This document shows positions 44,325 through 53,202 of a stretch of 64,000 nucleotides of DNA, piece by piece; within the stretch, counting starts at the first letter, position 1, and every line of letters starts with the position of its first letter. The translations under genes and the position numbers were made by a program. The DNA lies in contig NZ_CP076019.1 of NCBI RefSeq assembly GCF_018623055.1, positions 1,612,001 to 1,676,000 on the forward strand. Direction: 5' to 3'. The notes beneath the pieces were generated by a model, which was not told where the DNA came from, searched no databases, and worked only from the letters and a program-made list of their open reading frames with translations. The DNA is from Halorubrum sp. 2020YC2 (GTDB lineage Archaea; Halobacteriota; Halobacteria; Halobacteriales; Haloferacaceae).

Positions 44325-44339
44325 TCGTGCCGGCCCACT
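44325..44339 (+). repeat. attR: second copy of the 15-base repeat
   Basis: TCGTGCCGGCCCACT, identical to 31331-31345. The bases on either side differ between the two copies, so the shared core is 15 bases. Confidence 0.88.
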
Positions 44340-44430
44340 TCTCCCGCATCCGTGTTACCTCGACGAGCGACGGCGCTCCGTCCTCCAGTCACCGAACCGG
44401 TTGAGTGTCCCGAGTCCGAACCGATCCGTG

Positions 44431-45240
44431 ATGCCAACCGACACCGTTGCGGGCGTCGACTGGGCGGGCGGCGCGTGGCTCGCGGTCGTGTTCGACGGCG
44501 ACAACGAACCAGCGGTGCGCCTCGAACGCGACCTCGAAGCGCTGTGGAACGCCGGCGTCGACCGAATTCTGGTCGACGTGCCGATCGGACTCCCCGACGA
44601 CCCCGAGACCCTAGCCGCCCGCGAGACCGTCGACTCGGCCGCGCGGTCGGCCGCCGAGCGTCCGAGCAGCGTCTTCCCCGTTCCGTCACGAAGAGCATGC
44701 GAGGCGGCGAGGGACGGCGCGGACTACGAGACGGTGAACGAGCGGAACCGCGCGGACCTCGACAAGGGGCTCAGCCGCCAGTCGTACCACATCGCGCCGG
44801 CGGTGGGCGAGGTGGACGCGTTCCTCCGCGCGGACGAGTCGGCGCGGGAGCGCGTGTTTGAGGCGCACCCGGAGGTGTGCTTCCGCGGGCTCAACGGCCG
44901 GCGACTCGACCACTCCAAGACCGGGGCGCCGGGCGTGGGCGAGCGACTCGGCGCGCTTGACGGTCACCTCGACGAGCCGGCGGCCGCGCTCGGGCGGATC
45001 TGCCGACGACTCGCTGACGCGCCCGCTGCCGCGGGCGGTGCGGACTCCACCGACGAGGTGGCCGCCGCGGTCGACGCCGCGGACCCGACCGTCGACGACG
45101 CCGTCGACGCGCTCGGGCTGGCGGTCGTCGCGCGCTACCCAGTTGACGACCTCCGGTTCCTACCGAGCGGCGCGGACCACCGGGACGGCGAGGGAGTTCC
45201 GATGCGGATGGCGTACTGGAGCGCGGAGCCGCTGGCGTGA
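44431..45240 (+). CDS. DUF429 family protein
   Basis: 269 residues starting MPTDTVAGVDWAGGAWLAVV, an RNase H-like first strand with Asp. It continues with DRILVDVPIGLPDD, SSVFPVPSRRACEA and EAHPEVCFRGLNGRRLDHSK, the conserved DUF429 motifs with acidic and His residues. The fold suggests a predicted nuclease, but the activity is unproven. It is the first chromosomal gene after the provirus. Confidence 0.85.
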   Translation: MPTDTVAGVDWAGGAWLAVVFDGDNEPAVRLERDLEALWNAGVDRILVDVPIGLPDDPETLAARETVDSAARSAAERPSSVFPVPSRRACEAARDGADYETVNERNRADLDKGLSRQSYHIAPAVGEVDAFLRADESARERVFEAHPEVCFRGLNGRRLDHSKTGAPGVGERLGALDGHLDEPAAALGRICRRLADAPAAAGGADSTDEVAAAVDAADPTVDDAVDALGLAVVARYPVDDLRFLPSGADHRDGEGVPMRMAYWSAEPLA

Positions 45241-45335
45241 GACGCGCCGGGACGGCGGGGGTCGCGGGCGCAACGGGGGTGTGGAATCCGGTCGTTGGTA
45301 AGCTTCAAGTCCCTCTGTCACCCGCTATCACCTGA

Positions 45336-46037
45336 ATGAAACTCTTCTCCTCGCGGGCGGACCGCCGGCGGGGGATCGCGGCCGCGGTCGGCGTCGCGAT
45401 TCTCGCGGTCGGGCTCTACGTCCTCGTCAGCCGCTACGCCGGCTTTCTCACCGACTCCGAGGCCCTCCGGACGTGGCTCGACCAGTTCGGCGTCTTCGCC
45501 CCCCTCGTGTTCATCGCCATTCAGGCCCTCCAGGTGATCGTCGCCCCGATCCCGGGACAGGTCGTCGCGCTGGTCGCGGGCTACCTCTTCGGCCCGCTCG
45601 CGGGCACCGTGTACAGTCTCACCGGCGTGCTCATCGGCAGCGCGGTCGCCTTCTCGCTGTCGAAGCGGTACGGTCGATCCTTCGTGGAGCGGGTCATCCA
45701 CGAGGACGTGATCGAGCGGTTCGACGGGTTCGTCGACACCGTCGGGATCCCCGGGCTGTTCGCGTTCGTCATCATCCCCGGCCTCCCCGACGACGCCATC
45801 TGCTTTTTGAGCGGACTCACCAAGTGGTCGCTCCCCACCTTCATCGGCGTCATCGCCGTCGGCCGGCTCCCGGCGTACGTGCTGACGGTGTACGCGGGCG
45901 GCGAACTCGCGAGCGGGCGGTTCCTCTCCGCGATGGCGCTCGTCGCGCTCGTCGTGGCCGCGTCCGCGGTCGGCTACTACAAGCAGGAAGCGGTCCGCGA
46001 CCTCGTCGCGCGCGTCGAGCCGCGGCTCCCCTTCTGA
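45336..46037 (+). CDS. TVP38/TMEM64-family membrane protein
   Basis: 233 residues with five or six helices. The conserved core is APIPGQVVALVAGYLFGPLA and GSAVAFSLSKRYGRSFVERV, then PGLPDDAICFLSGLTK, which are the SNARE-associated (DedA/VTT) family motifs. These proteins are thought to move lipids across membranes. The gene is monocistronic. Confidence 0.88.
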   Translation: MKLFSSRADRRRGIAAAVGVAILAVGLYVLVSRYAGFLTDSEALRTWLDQFGVFAPLVFIAIQALQVIVAPIPGQVVALVAGYLFGPLAGTVYSLTGVLIGSAVAFSLSKRYGRSFVERVIHEDVIERFDGFVDTVGIPGLFAFVIIPGLPDDAICFLSGLTKWSLPTFIGVIAVGRLPAYVLTVYAGGELASGRFLSAMALVALVVAASAVGYYKQEAVRDLVARVEPRLPF

Positions 46038-46083
46038 GGCGCGTCGAGGCCGGCGTCGGTCGCCGGCGGGCGGCGCTCCCGCG

Positions 46084-46506
46084 TTAGCCCCACGTCCACT
46101 GGGAGTCGAGCACGAACCTGTAGACCCCGCTGACGAGGATCGCGACCACGTTCGCGATCAGGTACATGATCTCACCCCACTCGACGAGCGCGGCGAGCAC
46201 GCCGATCTGGATCGGGATCGCGGTGCCGCGAACGAGGTTCGTCTTCAGCAGTCCGGAGAGGTACTCCGAGACGCCGGTGTTCCGGCTCGCGCGGAACGTC
46301 CACGCGTTGTTGAGGACGTACGAACAGATGATGGTGATCTCGATGGCGATCGTCGCGCCGAGTATGTAGTTCAGCTCGGCGGTGTCGACGAACAGCCACA
46401 GCAGCGCCAGCTGGAGCCCCGCGGTGAGCGCGCCGACGACGACGAACCGCCGCATCTGGCCGGCGACCGGCCCGGTCGCGAGGTTGCGAAGCGTCGCTCG
46501 GATCAT
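46084..46506 (-). CDS. GtrA-like membrane protein
   Basis: 140 residues with four helices and the motifs FVVVGALTAGLQLALLWLFV and YVLNNAWTFR, plus QWTWG at the end. GtrA proteins help flip lipid-linked sugars. ATG 46504-46506 overlaps the sulfatase stop (TGATG), so both form an operon, perhaps modifying surface glycans with sulfate or sugar. Confidence 0.85.
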   Translation of the reverse strand: MIRATLRNLATGPVAGQMRRFVVVGALTAGLQLALLWLFVDTAELNYILGATIAIEITIICSYVLNNAWTFRASRNTGVSEYLSGLLKTNLVRGTAIPIQIGVLAALVEWGEIMYLIANVVAILVSGVYRFVLDSQWTWG

Positions 46507-48035
46507 CACTTGTACCCGAGCGCTTCGAGGCGGGCTTCGAGGTCCTCGTCGACCTCGTCGTCGCCGTCCTCGCCGCGCTCGGCGGCGGCCGCCTCCGCCG
46601 CCGCCCCGCGCTCGCGGAGCAGTTCCGCGTGCGCGTCGACGACCGGCTGAAGCCGGTCGATGACGGCTCGCTCCCGGTCGTCGGGGTCGACCGCGAGGTT
46701 CTCCTGTTGGGTCGGGTCCGAGGGGCGGTGGTACAGCTCCCGCTCGCCGGCGTCGACGTTCTCGATGTACGTCCAGTCGTCGTCGCGCGCGCTGACGAGC
46801 AGGTCGCCGTCGGACAGCGACCGGGGGATCGGCTGCTGGGTCACGTCCTCGCCCCGAACGGTGACCGAGACGACCGAGTGATCGGCGGCGCCCTCGCCGG
46901 AGTCATCGGAGACGCGATCTTCGCCGCGGAGCGCCGGCAGGAGCGAGTCGCCGTGCCACTCGGGCGCGGGGTCGACGCCGAGCAGGTCCGCGACCGTCGG
47001 CGGAATCGCGTCGAGCCCGACGTGGCCGTCAACGCGGCCGCCGTCGCGCCCGGGCACGTCGGCCACGAACGGGACGTGGATCAGCTCATCGTACAGCTTC
47101 GGATAGTGGGCGAGGTGACCGTGTTCCTGAAACTCCTCGCCGTGGTCGCCGGCGAGCAGCACGGCGGTGTCGTCGCGAACGCCGGCGGCGTCTAGGCTGT
47201 CCAGCAGTCGCCCGATGCTGGCGTCGACCTGCCGGACCGTCGCCTGGTACAGCGTCCGGAGTTCGCGGAGGGTCCGCTCGCCCACTTCGAGACCGAGGCT
47301 CGTCCGGGCGTGCGCGTGAAGCATCTGATGGGTGCCGACGATGCCGTCCGAGACCTCGCGGATGTACCGAGGCGCGGGCACGTACGGGGTGTGCGTGTCC
47401 ATGTAGTGGACCCACAGGAAGAACGGCTCGTCTGTCTCGTCGACGAACTCGGTCGCGGCGTCCTCGACGTCGAACATGCGCGAGGCGTCGAGGAAGGGCC
47501 GGTCGTCGCTGTCACCGCGGAGCTTCGACCCGAGGCGGCGGAGCGGGGAGGACGCGAGTTGGATCCACGCCTCGACGGTCGGGTGCGCGGCGAGGTACCG
47601 GCTGTAGACGCTGGACCCGACGCTCGTGACGAACGGTTCGAACTCGTCGAACCCGTCGGGATACCCCCAGTGGTCCGTGAGGAACCCGTTCGCGGCGTTG
47701 AACCCGCCGGTCGCGATTCCGGCGTCGGAGAGCGCCTCCGCGAGGGTCACCGACTCGTCGACGCCGATGTCGCCCGTCCGGGCGAACACCGGCTCCGAGG
47801 CGAGGATCGACGGGAACGAGAAGGGCGTCCAGTTGCCGGTCGCGAACGCGCGCTCGAACACGGTGCCGCCGTCCGCCAGCGCGTCGATCACGGGCGAGCG
47901 GCGCTCGGCGTCGTACGGGGAGACGGCGTCGGCGCGCAGCGAGTCGACCGTGACGAGAACGACGTTCGAGACGGCCGCGTCGTCGCTCGACGCGCCGGGG
48001 TCTGCGGCCGTCCGGGTCGACGAATCGGATGTCAT
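46506..48035 (-). CDS. Sulfatase / alkaline-phosphatase-superfamily hydrolase
   Basis: 509 residues. VVLVTVDSLRADAVSPY gives the first metal ligands and the NWTPFSFPSI region holds the nucleophile. WVHYMDTHTPYVPAP and LLAGDHGEEFQEHGHLAHYP give the later metal ligands, as in sulfatases. The residue at the nucleophile position appears to be Thr or Ser rather than the Cys of classical sulfatases, so a phosphotransferase- or phosphatase-like activity is possible. No signal peptide is visible. It is cotranscribed with the GtrA-like gene. Confidence 0.78.
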   Translation of the reverse strand: MTSDSSTRTAADPGASSDDAAVSNVVLVTVDSLRADAVSPYDAERRSPVIDALADGGTVFERAFATGNWTPFSFPSILASEPVFARTGDIGVDESVTLAEALSDAGIATGGFNAANGFLTDHWGYPDGFDEFEPFVTSVGSSVYSRYLAAHPTVEAWIQLASSPLRRLGSKLRGDSDDRPFLDASRMFDVEDAATEFVDETDEPFFLWVHYMDTHTPYVPAPRYIREVSDGIVGTHQMLHAHARTSLGLEVGERTLRELRTLYQATVRQVDASIGRLLDSLDAAGVRDDTAVLLAGDHGEEFQEHGHLAHYPKLYDELIHVPFVADVPGRDGGRVDGHVGLDAIPPTVADLLGVDPAPEWHGDSLLPALRGEDRVSDDSGEGAADHSVVSVTVRGEDVTQQPIPRSLSDGDLLVSARDDDWTYIENVDAGERELYHRPSDPTQQENLAVDPDDRERAVIDRLQPVVDAHAELLRERGAAAEAAAAERGEDGDDEVDEDLEARLEALGYK

Positions 48036-48195
48036 GAGGGTACGCGGCGAATCCCCCGCGGTCCCGCTCGCGACGAGCGGTCCACGGAGAATTACGAGTG
48101 TACCTGAGCGCGGTCTGCCAGCGGCTTGAGGATTTCGATCGCCCGGACGCGCGGTCGAGCGTAGCTATTTGACCGTCGCGGCCCTCGTGTCGGCC

Positions 48196-49152
48196 ATGCG
48201 CGATGCGCCCACGGGCAGCCCGGTCGAGACGGCGGCGCTGCCGGAGTCGGTCCCCGACGACGAGATTCCCGAGTCGATCCCCGCCGAGTCCCGAGCGGTC
48301 GAGGCGAACGGCGTGACGCTCCACGTCGTCGAGGCCGGCCCGGAGGACGGGAAGCTCCTCGTCTTGCTCCACGGCTTCCCGGAGTTCTGGTACGGCTGGC
48401 ACGAGGCGATCGCGCCGCTCGCGAACGCCGGCTACCGCGTCGTCGTCCCTGACCAGCGCGGCTACAACCGCTCCGAGAAGCCGCCGGCGGTGCGCGACTA
48501 CCGGATCGACGAACTCGCGCGCGACGTCGTCGGCCTGATCGACGCCTACGACCGCGACGAAGCGGCCGTCGCCGGCCACGACTGGGGCGCCGCGGTGGCG
48601 TGGTGGCTCGCGCTTCACCACGAGGAGCGGCTCTCGGAACTCGTCGCCCTCAACGTCCCGCACCCGAGCGTCTTCGAGCGCGCGCTCCGCACCTCGTGGG
48701 ACCAGCGGCTCAAGAGCTGGTACGTGCTCGCGTTCCAGTTCCCGAAACTCCCTGAGACGGTCGCGAGCGCCGGGAACTGGCGGCTGGCGACGAACGCGTT
48801 GCGCGACACGAGCGCGCCCGGCACTTTCACCGACGAGGACCTGCGCCGGTACCGGCGAGCGTGGAACCGCGACGGCGCCTTCGAGGCGATGGTGAACTGG
48901 TACCGCGCCATCGTCCGCGACCGCCCCGAGCCGGCGAAGACGGAGGTGTCCGTCCCGACCCTCGTCATCTGGGGCGCGCAAGACCAGTTCCTCGCGCGCC
49001 GGCTAGCCAACGAGAGCGTCGAGCGCTGCGCCGACGGTCGCCTGCTCGCGATCGAGGAGGCGAGCCACTGGGTCGTCCACGAACACCCGCACCGCGTCGC
49101 GGACGCGATCGCCGACCACGCCGACCCGCTGCCGCCCGGCGCGCGGGAGTGA
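48196..49152 (+). CDS. Alpha/beta hydrolase, epoxide-hydrolase-like
   Basis: 318 residues with the oxyanion HGFPEFWYGW, the nucleophile GHDWGAAVAWW (Asp, as in epoxide hydrolases), the cap tyrosine region and the final HWVVHEHP histidine. The acidic partner is in VIWGAQDQFLAR. All catalytic parts of soluble epoxide hydrolases are present; a haloalkane dehalogenase is less likely. ATG 48196 was preferred to an upstream GTG. Confidence 0.88.
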   Translation: MRDAPTGSPVETAALPESVPDDEIPESIPAESRAVEANGVTLHVVEAGPEDGKLLVLLHGFPEFWYGWHEAIAPLANAGYRVVVPDQRGYNRSEKPPAVRDYRIDELARDVVGLIDAYDRDEAAVAGHDWGAAVAWWLALHHEERLSELVALNVPHPSVFERALRTSWDQRLKSWYVLAFQFPKLPETVASAGNWRLATNALRDTSAPGTFTDEDLRRYRRAWNRDGAFEAMVNWYRAIVRDRPEPAKTEVSVPTLVIWGAQDQFLARRLANESVERCADGRLLAIEEASHWVVHEHPHRVADAIADHADPLPPGARE

Positions 49153-49307
49153 CTCGGGATCGGTGTCTCGTGGTCGACCACTTCTTCCACGCGTCCGTGT
49201 TACCGCTTCGAGACCGGTAAGCGGGTGATTCCGGGCGTTCCTCGGGCTTCTCGCGACCCGAGCGAGCCACCGCGCCGAATACTGTCCTTGCGCTGCCGCC
49301 ACAACGG

Positions 49308-49313
49308 TTATAT
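49308..49313 (+). promoter_or_regulatory. TATA box of the coiled-coil gene
   Basis: TTATAT, about 24 bases before ATG 49337; leaderless spacing. Confidence 0.55.
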
Positions 49314-49336
49314 CTGCCCTTCACTAAAGGACAGAT

Positions 49337-49609
49337 ATGAGCAAGCACTTCGAAGACGCACGGTACTACCTCGGTCGAGCGGCGGAACACGCGAAGGCGG
49401 GCGTGGTAGAGGAGCTAGAGCCGGTCGAGGCCCGGGTGAAAGAACTCGTCGGCCGCGAAGAGGAGGAACCGGAACCCTCGCGGCTGGACGCGCTCCAGGC
49501 CGACCTGAAAAAACTCGAAGAGCGCGCCGAGGGCGAGGCCCGCGAGGCGGTCGCGTCCGCCCGGAAGCGCGTAGCCGAGTACCGCGGCAAAGACGCCGCC
49601 GCGGAGTAA
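49337..49609 (+). CDS. Small coiled-coil protein, DUF7553-like
   Basis: 90 residues, almost entirely charged helix: RYYLGRAAEHAKAGVVEELE, then LDALQADLKKLEERAEGEA. It resembles a halophile-only family of small helical proteins of unknown function. The leaderless TATA spacing supports ATG 49337. Confidence 0.75.
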   Translation: MSKHFEDARYYLGRAAEHAKAGVVEELEPVEARVKELVGREEEEPEPSRLDALQADLKKLEERAEGEAREAVASARKRVAEYRGKDAAAE

Positions 49610-49649
49610 CGCTTCCGGGGCGCACCGAGCGCTGGAATCGTCCGACCGA

Positions 49650-50189
49650 CTACCCGATCGGCGCGTCGCTCGACGGCCCCGCCGACGCGGACGCGTCGAT
49701 CCCGATCCGATTTTCCGCGGGCACCACCGCGTACTCGATACCCGCGTCCTCGAACAGCGACCGCGCCCGTTCGATCCCCTCCTGTGTGTCGACGGCTTCC
49801 GCCCGGTAGTGGCGAATCGGGTGTCGGATCCACGACGGCTCCCAGTGGGCGTACACGTCCGTCGTCGAGCGGTCGCTCCCGGCGTACAGCGCGAGGTGGA
49901 GCTGGTGGTCGCTCGCGAGCGCGCCCTCGGGATACCGCACCCAACTCGCGACGGTCGTCTCCGGCGGCGTCGCGTACGCCCGGTACTTGAGCGAGGAGAT
50001 GAGGTTGCGGACGAACCCAAGCCGGTGAAGCTGTGCCTCGACGACCGGGTACGGCTCGCGGAGCGTGAACGCGTACTGCTCGCGGGGCGTCTTCCGCTCG
50101 GCGTAGCGCCCGACGAGCGACAGCGGCGCGTGAAGGAGGCTCGCGACGCCCTATCGGAAGCGTTCGAGGTAGCGGAGTTCGTGGGTCAC
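49650..50189 (-). pseudogene. Unknown haloarchaeal protein with an in-frame amber codon
   Basis: From GTG 50187-50189 the frame reads VTHELRYLERFR, hits TAG at 50151-50153, then continues unbroken for about 167 codons (GVASLLHAPLSLVGRYAERK..., RHYRAEAVDTQEGIERARSL) to the stop at 49650. The first possible start after the TAG is a GTG about 70 codons on. Codon usage is good on both sides of the TAG, so a nonsense mutation or a sequence error inactivates a former protein of about 179 residues. Family unknown to me. Confidence 0.6.
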
Positions 50190-50272
50190 GGGGGCGATCC
50201 GGGCGGGTGCGGCATGAACGATTCGGCGGAAGGTAACTCTTAAGTCCGGAGGTCGGATACCTCGACATGAGC

Positions 50273-50347
50273 GGGTTGGTGGTCTAGCCAGGTTATGACG
50301 GCTCCTTCACACGGAGCAGGTCGGCGGTTCGAATCCGCCCCAACCCA
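50273..50347 (+). tRNA. tRNA-Val(CAC)
   Basis: Acceptor GGGTTGG pairs with CCAACCC; the anticodon arm GCTCC-TTCACAC-GGAGC gives anticodon CAC; the T arm is GGCGG-TTCGAAT-CCGCC. The discriminator A is at 50347. I found no second copy of its 3' end in the window. Confidence 0.95.
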
Positions 50348-50710
50348 TTTAAATACTTCCTCTCGATGAAGTAGCAAATCGCATGACGGGGAGGCTCTCG
50401 CCTTCCACCCCCCTCAGCAATCCACCAAGTCACCGGCTACGTTTGTCCCAAACCGCCATACGTGGCGGGGTTCACAAGGAAATAGTGTCTACAGGCAGTA
50501 ATATCACGCCGTCAAGTGGGCCGAGAGCACGGGGAGGGTCTCCACCGTCGGCCCTCGGAATCACGGTCGCGGGGCTGCCCGTTGCGGTCTGGATGCTCAA
50601 CCGGCTACCGTACATCGCGCCATGATACCGGTTGGGCGACACCAACGATTACTCTCCGGTCTATACTGACCGGGACGAACCGCTGATCCGTTGACCTGAT
50701 CGCTGGTAGA
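50348..50710. other. Gene-poor stretch after tRNA-Val
   Basis: It starts with AT-rich ATTTAAATAC, which may help end the tRNA transcript, then becomes moderate in GC. The only open frame (50383-50625) has no halophile-like composition. It could be remains of an old insertion, but no repeat supports that. Confidence 0.45.
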
Positions 50711-51505
50711 TCACTCCTCAAACGACGTCGGATCAAACGGCGTCGCGTGCTCCCAGTAGTCCGAAAGCGTCTCTGTAGCCCAGGCGCGAACCGCCGGGTC
50801 GTCGGTGTGGATCGCCGCGCGGAGGATTCCACCCTCGTCGCGAACGAGTAGGTACACCGTGTCGTCGGCGATAGTGACTGAAAGCGGTACGTTCCCGTCG
50901 GCAACTCGGATCGCTGCGCTGTCGTGGTTGCCGAGTGCTCGCACCCGTGCCCAAAGTTGATCCTCGACTGCGAGGGCTTCGAGCGTGCTCGACGAGAGCA
51001 CGGCCTCGAACGTTTGTTGCCCTGCGGTGACGCGACCGTGAGCCGTCGCGAGGCTCTGCTCGTTTAGCGTATGCGAGACCGCACGCAGCGTCTCCGCCCC
51101 TTCCATGCCCTCAAGAACACGCTGAAGAGGCGCACTCGGTCGAGTCCGACTCGGCACCGTGACCGTCGCGTCGGCAAGATGACGGAGGTCGAATCCGAAT
51201 TCCGCTGTGGGGAGGTACGCGACCACGTCACGGAGTTTCCCCTCGGTTTCCAGTACTGCGACGAGGTCGTCGATCCCGTCCGCCACCAGCTCCCCCGTGG
51301 CGGTCGCGACGTATTTTCTTCCTTCCCGCGTAACCCACGACCGCTCGGCAAAGTCTTCGAGGATGCGACCGAGCGTCGCTTGTGACGCCCCGGTCGTCGC
51401 CGCGAGTTCTCCTCGAGTGTGGGGCCGGGCCGCCAGCAGCCGTAGTACCTCGACGCGGTTCGTTGAGCGCGCGAGAAACTCGATTTCTTCGAGCGGCGCC
51501 TCCAT
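50711..51505 (-). CDS. Winged-helix regulator with FilR1/DUF1724-like domain
   Basis: 264 residues. The N-terminal winged helix is LARSTNRVEVLRLLAARPHT with recognition helix TGASQATLGRILEDF. The C-terminal domain is the ligand-binding domain of haloarchaeal FilR1-type regulators (FEAVLSSSTLEALAVEDQLW, VYLLVRDEGGILRAAIHTDD). It is divergent from the EamA transporter gene, which it may control. Confidence 0.82.
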   Translation of the reverse strand: MEAPLEEIEFLARSTNRVEVLRLLAARPHTRGELAATTGASQATLGRILEDFAERSWVTREGRKYVATATGELVADGIDDLVAVLETEGKLRDVVAYLPTAEFGFDLRHLADATVTVPSRTRPSAPLQRVLEGMEGAETLRAVSHTLNEQSLATAHGRVTAGQQTFEAVLSSSTLEALAVEDQLWARVRALGNHDSAAIRVADGNVPLSVTIADDTVYLLVRDEGGILRAAIHTDDPAVRAWATETLSDYWEHATPFDPTSFEE

Positions 51506-51714
51506 ACGAGCTTCAAGCCCCTTGCGGATAAACCGGCTTCGCTCCCCGCGTGAATTTCACGTTATGAAATGCTGTCACGGTGGGCGAACGTTTCTCAACG
51601 TCGAATATTTTCTGAATTTCGTTATACGTCTGGGGCTCCTTCGTTGAATTGTGACTGAGACGCTGCCTCCAACTGCCAGTTCGTGTGACAGCACGGCCGG
51701 GGTGTTGCGGTAAC

Positions 51715-52659
51715 ATGTTCACTCGACGGTCTGCCGCGTTGTTTGTCGTTTCTGCGCTGTTGTTTGGCGGGACGTTCGTGGCGGCGAAGGCCGGCCTCGC
51801 ACACCTGCCACCGCTGTTCTTCGTCGCCGTTCGCTTCGATATCGGGGCCGTCGTCCTCGTCGCGTTTGCGGTGACGCGCCTCTCGCGTGCGGAGCTCCGC
51901 CCGCGGACGGTCGGTGACGTCGCCGGGATCCTCGCGACCGGCGTGCTGGTGATCGGGCTGACGAACGCGCTGCTGTTCGTCGGGCAACAGTACGTGACGA
52001 GCGGAGTAGCGGCCGTCATCTTCAGCCTGAATCCCATCCTGACACCGGTGTTCGCCGGCTTCCTGCTCACGAACAGTCGACTCTCCGGACGTGGCGTCGT
52101 CGGGATGGGGCTCGGACTGCTGGGTGTCGTCCTCGTGGCCAACCCGTCGCCGTCGGCGCTACTCGGTGGTGGACTGGGTGTCCCGCTCCTCTTTACCGCC
52201 GCGGTGACGAGCGCGTTCGGTGCGGTGGCGATTCGCCGTGCCGATGCGACGTTGTCGAGCACCGCACGTACCGTCTGGGGGGTTCCGCTGGCTGCCGTCC
52301 TCTCGCACGCCCTCAGTATCGGCGCCGGTGAGTCCGTGGCCTCGCTGTCGATACCGCCCGTCGCGGTCGTCGCGTTGCTGTACGTCGGTGTGTTTTCGGG
52401 TGCGATCGCGTACCTCGCGTACTTTGCGTTAATCGACGAGACCGACGCGACTCGAGCGAACCTGTTGTTCTACTTCGTTCCGATCGTATCGACGGTAGGC
52501 GGATGGACGCTGCTCGGGGAGACCCTTTCCGTGCTGTCGATCGCAGGATTTGGCGTTATTTTCGTCGGCTTCCTGCTTGTCAGCGGCCTCTCTCTCCGCC
52601 CGTCGACGATTATTCGCTCTGTGGCCCCGGACCGGTTCGTCGAAGACAGATCCGCTTAA
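51715..52659 (+). CDS. EamA-family (DMT) transporter
   Basis: 314 residues with ten helices in two EamA repeats. Examples are ALLFGGTFVAAKAGLAHLPP, FSLNPILTPVFAGFLL, and FSGAIAYLAYFALIDETDAT in the second half, followed by YFVPIVSTVGGWTLLGE. Such proteins export amino acids or metabolites. ATG 51715 was chosen; an upstream GTG (51685) adds a poor segment. Confidence 0.88.
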   Translation: MFTRRSAALFVVSALLFGGTFVAAKAGLAHLPPLFFVAVRFDIGAVVLVAFAVTRLSRAELRPRTVGDVAGILATGVLVIGLTNALLFVGQQYVTSGVAAVIFSLNPILTPVFAGFLLTNSRLSGRGVVGMGLGLLGVVLVANPSPSALLGGGLGVPLLFTAAVTSAFGAVAIRRADATLSSTARTVWGVPLAAVLSHALSIGAGESVASLSIPPVAVVALLYVGVFSGAIAYLAYFALIDETDATRANLLFYFVPIVSTVGGWTLLGETLSVLSIAGFGVIFVGFLLVSGLSLRPSTIIRSVAPDRFVEDRSA

Positions 52660-52731
52660 AGGGAGTAGCCGCTCGATCGGTGTTGGGGTAGTTCTCTCCG
52701 GCGGCGGCCACGGGACTGCCGCCGATCGGAG

Positions 52732-53202
52732 TTAGTTGACGTCGACGATTTCGACGTCGAAGGTCAGCGTTTCGCCGGCGAGACGGGGGTTGAAATCCAC
52801 TCGGACGGTCTCCTCGTCGACGTGAACGACCTCGCCTTGGCTCCCGTTCTGGGCCTCGAGATACGAGCCCTCTTCGGGGGTCTGGCCGCCGAGCATCTCT
52901 CGGAGCTCCTCGGTTTCGAACTCCCGAACGTTCTCGTCGTTGGGCTCGCCGTACGCCTTCTCCGGCGGGATCGTCAGCGTGTCCGTCTCCCCGGCTTCGA
53001 GTCCGATCAGTCCCTCTTCCATCCCTTCGATGACCTGCTCGGCACCGATTTCGACCGTCAACGGCGCGTACTCTCGGTCGGGCTGGGCCTCGGCAAGGCC
53101 GGTCTCCTCGGCGACAGACTTCCGGGAGGTGTCGAACACCGTGTCATCGTCGAGGCGGCCCGTGTACTCGAGCGTCACGGAATCGCCGGTAGCTATCGTC
53201 AT
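52732..53202 (-). CDS. FKBP-type peptidyl-prolyl isomerase (SlyD-like)
   Basis: 156 residues: GDSVTLEYTGRLDDDTVFDT, the VEIGAEQVIEGMEEGLIGLE signature and IPPEKAYGEPNDENV, where the insert-in-flap domain begins. The C-terminal half is the chaperone-like insert and final strand (NPRLAGETLTFDVEIVDV). It speeds proline isomerisation and folding in the cytosol. Confidence 0.93.
   Translation of the reverse strand: MTIATGDSVTLEYTGRLDDDTVFDTSRKSVAEETGLAEAQPDREYAPLTVEIGAEQVIEGMEEGLIGLEAGETDTLTIPPEKAYGEPNDENVREFETEELREMLGGQTPEEGSYLEAQNGSQGEVVHVDEETVRVDFNPRLAGETLTFDVEIVDVN

Larger units (their letters stand above)
31331..44339. mobile_element. Integrated alphapleolipovirus-like provirus (about 13 kb)
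   Basis: The element is bounded by the same 15 bases at 31331-31345 (tRNA-Pro 3' end) and 44325-44339, and a tyrosine integrase ends 56 bases before the right copy. Inside, the order rolling-circle Rep, OB-like protein, four-TM protein, spike, two membrane proteins, P-loop ATPase matches the conserved block of alphapleolipoviruses (Rep-ORF2-VP3-VP4-ORF5..7-VP8). Early and late virion genes are intact, with stop/start overlaps throughout. Cargo at 33.7-35.3 and 40.2-42.4 kb is AT-rich. The virus family is inferred from gene order, motifs and topology, not from a database match. Confidence 0.85.

Noticed and set aside
44244-44861. 205-codon frame starting at the end of the integrase gene
   Set aside because: It is a shadow of the DUF429 gene and crosses attR; Arg-rich composition.
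49650-50189. In-frame TAG considered as pyrrolysine
   Set aside because: No pyl genes are seen here, haloarchaea are not known to use pyrrolysine, and no context supports it.
50383-50625. 80-codon open frame after tRNA-Val
   Set aside because: The peptide is neutral to basic and Ser/Pro-rich, unlike neighbouring halophilic proteins, with no promoter-like spacing.
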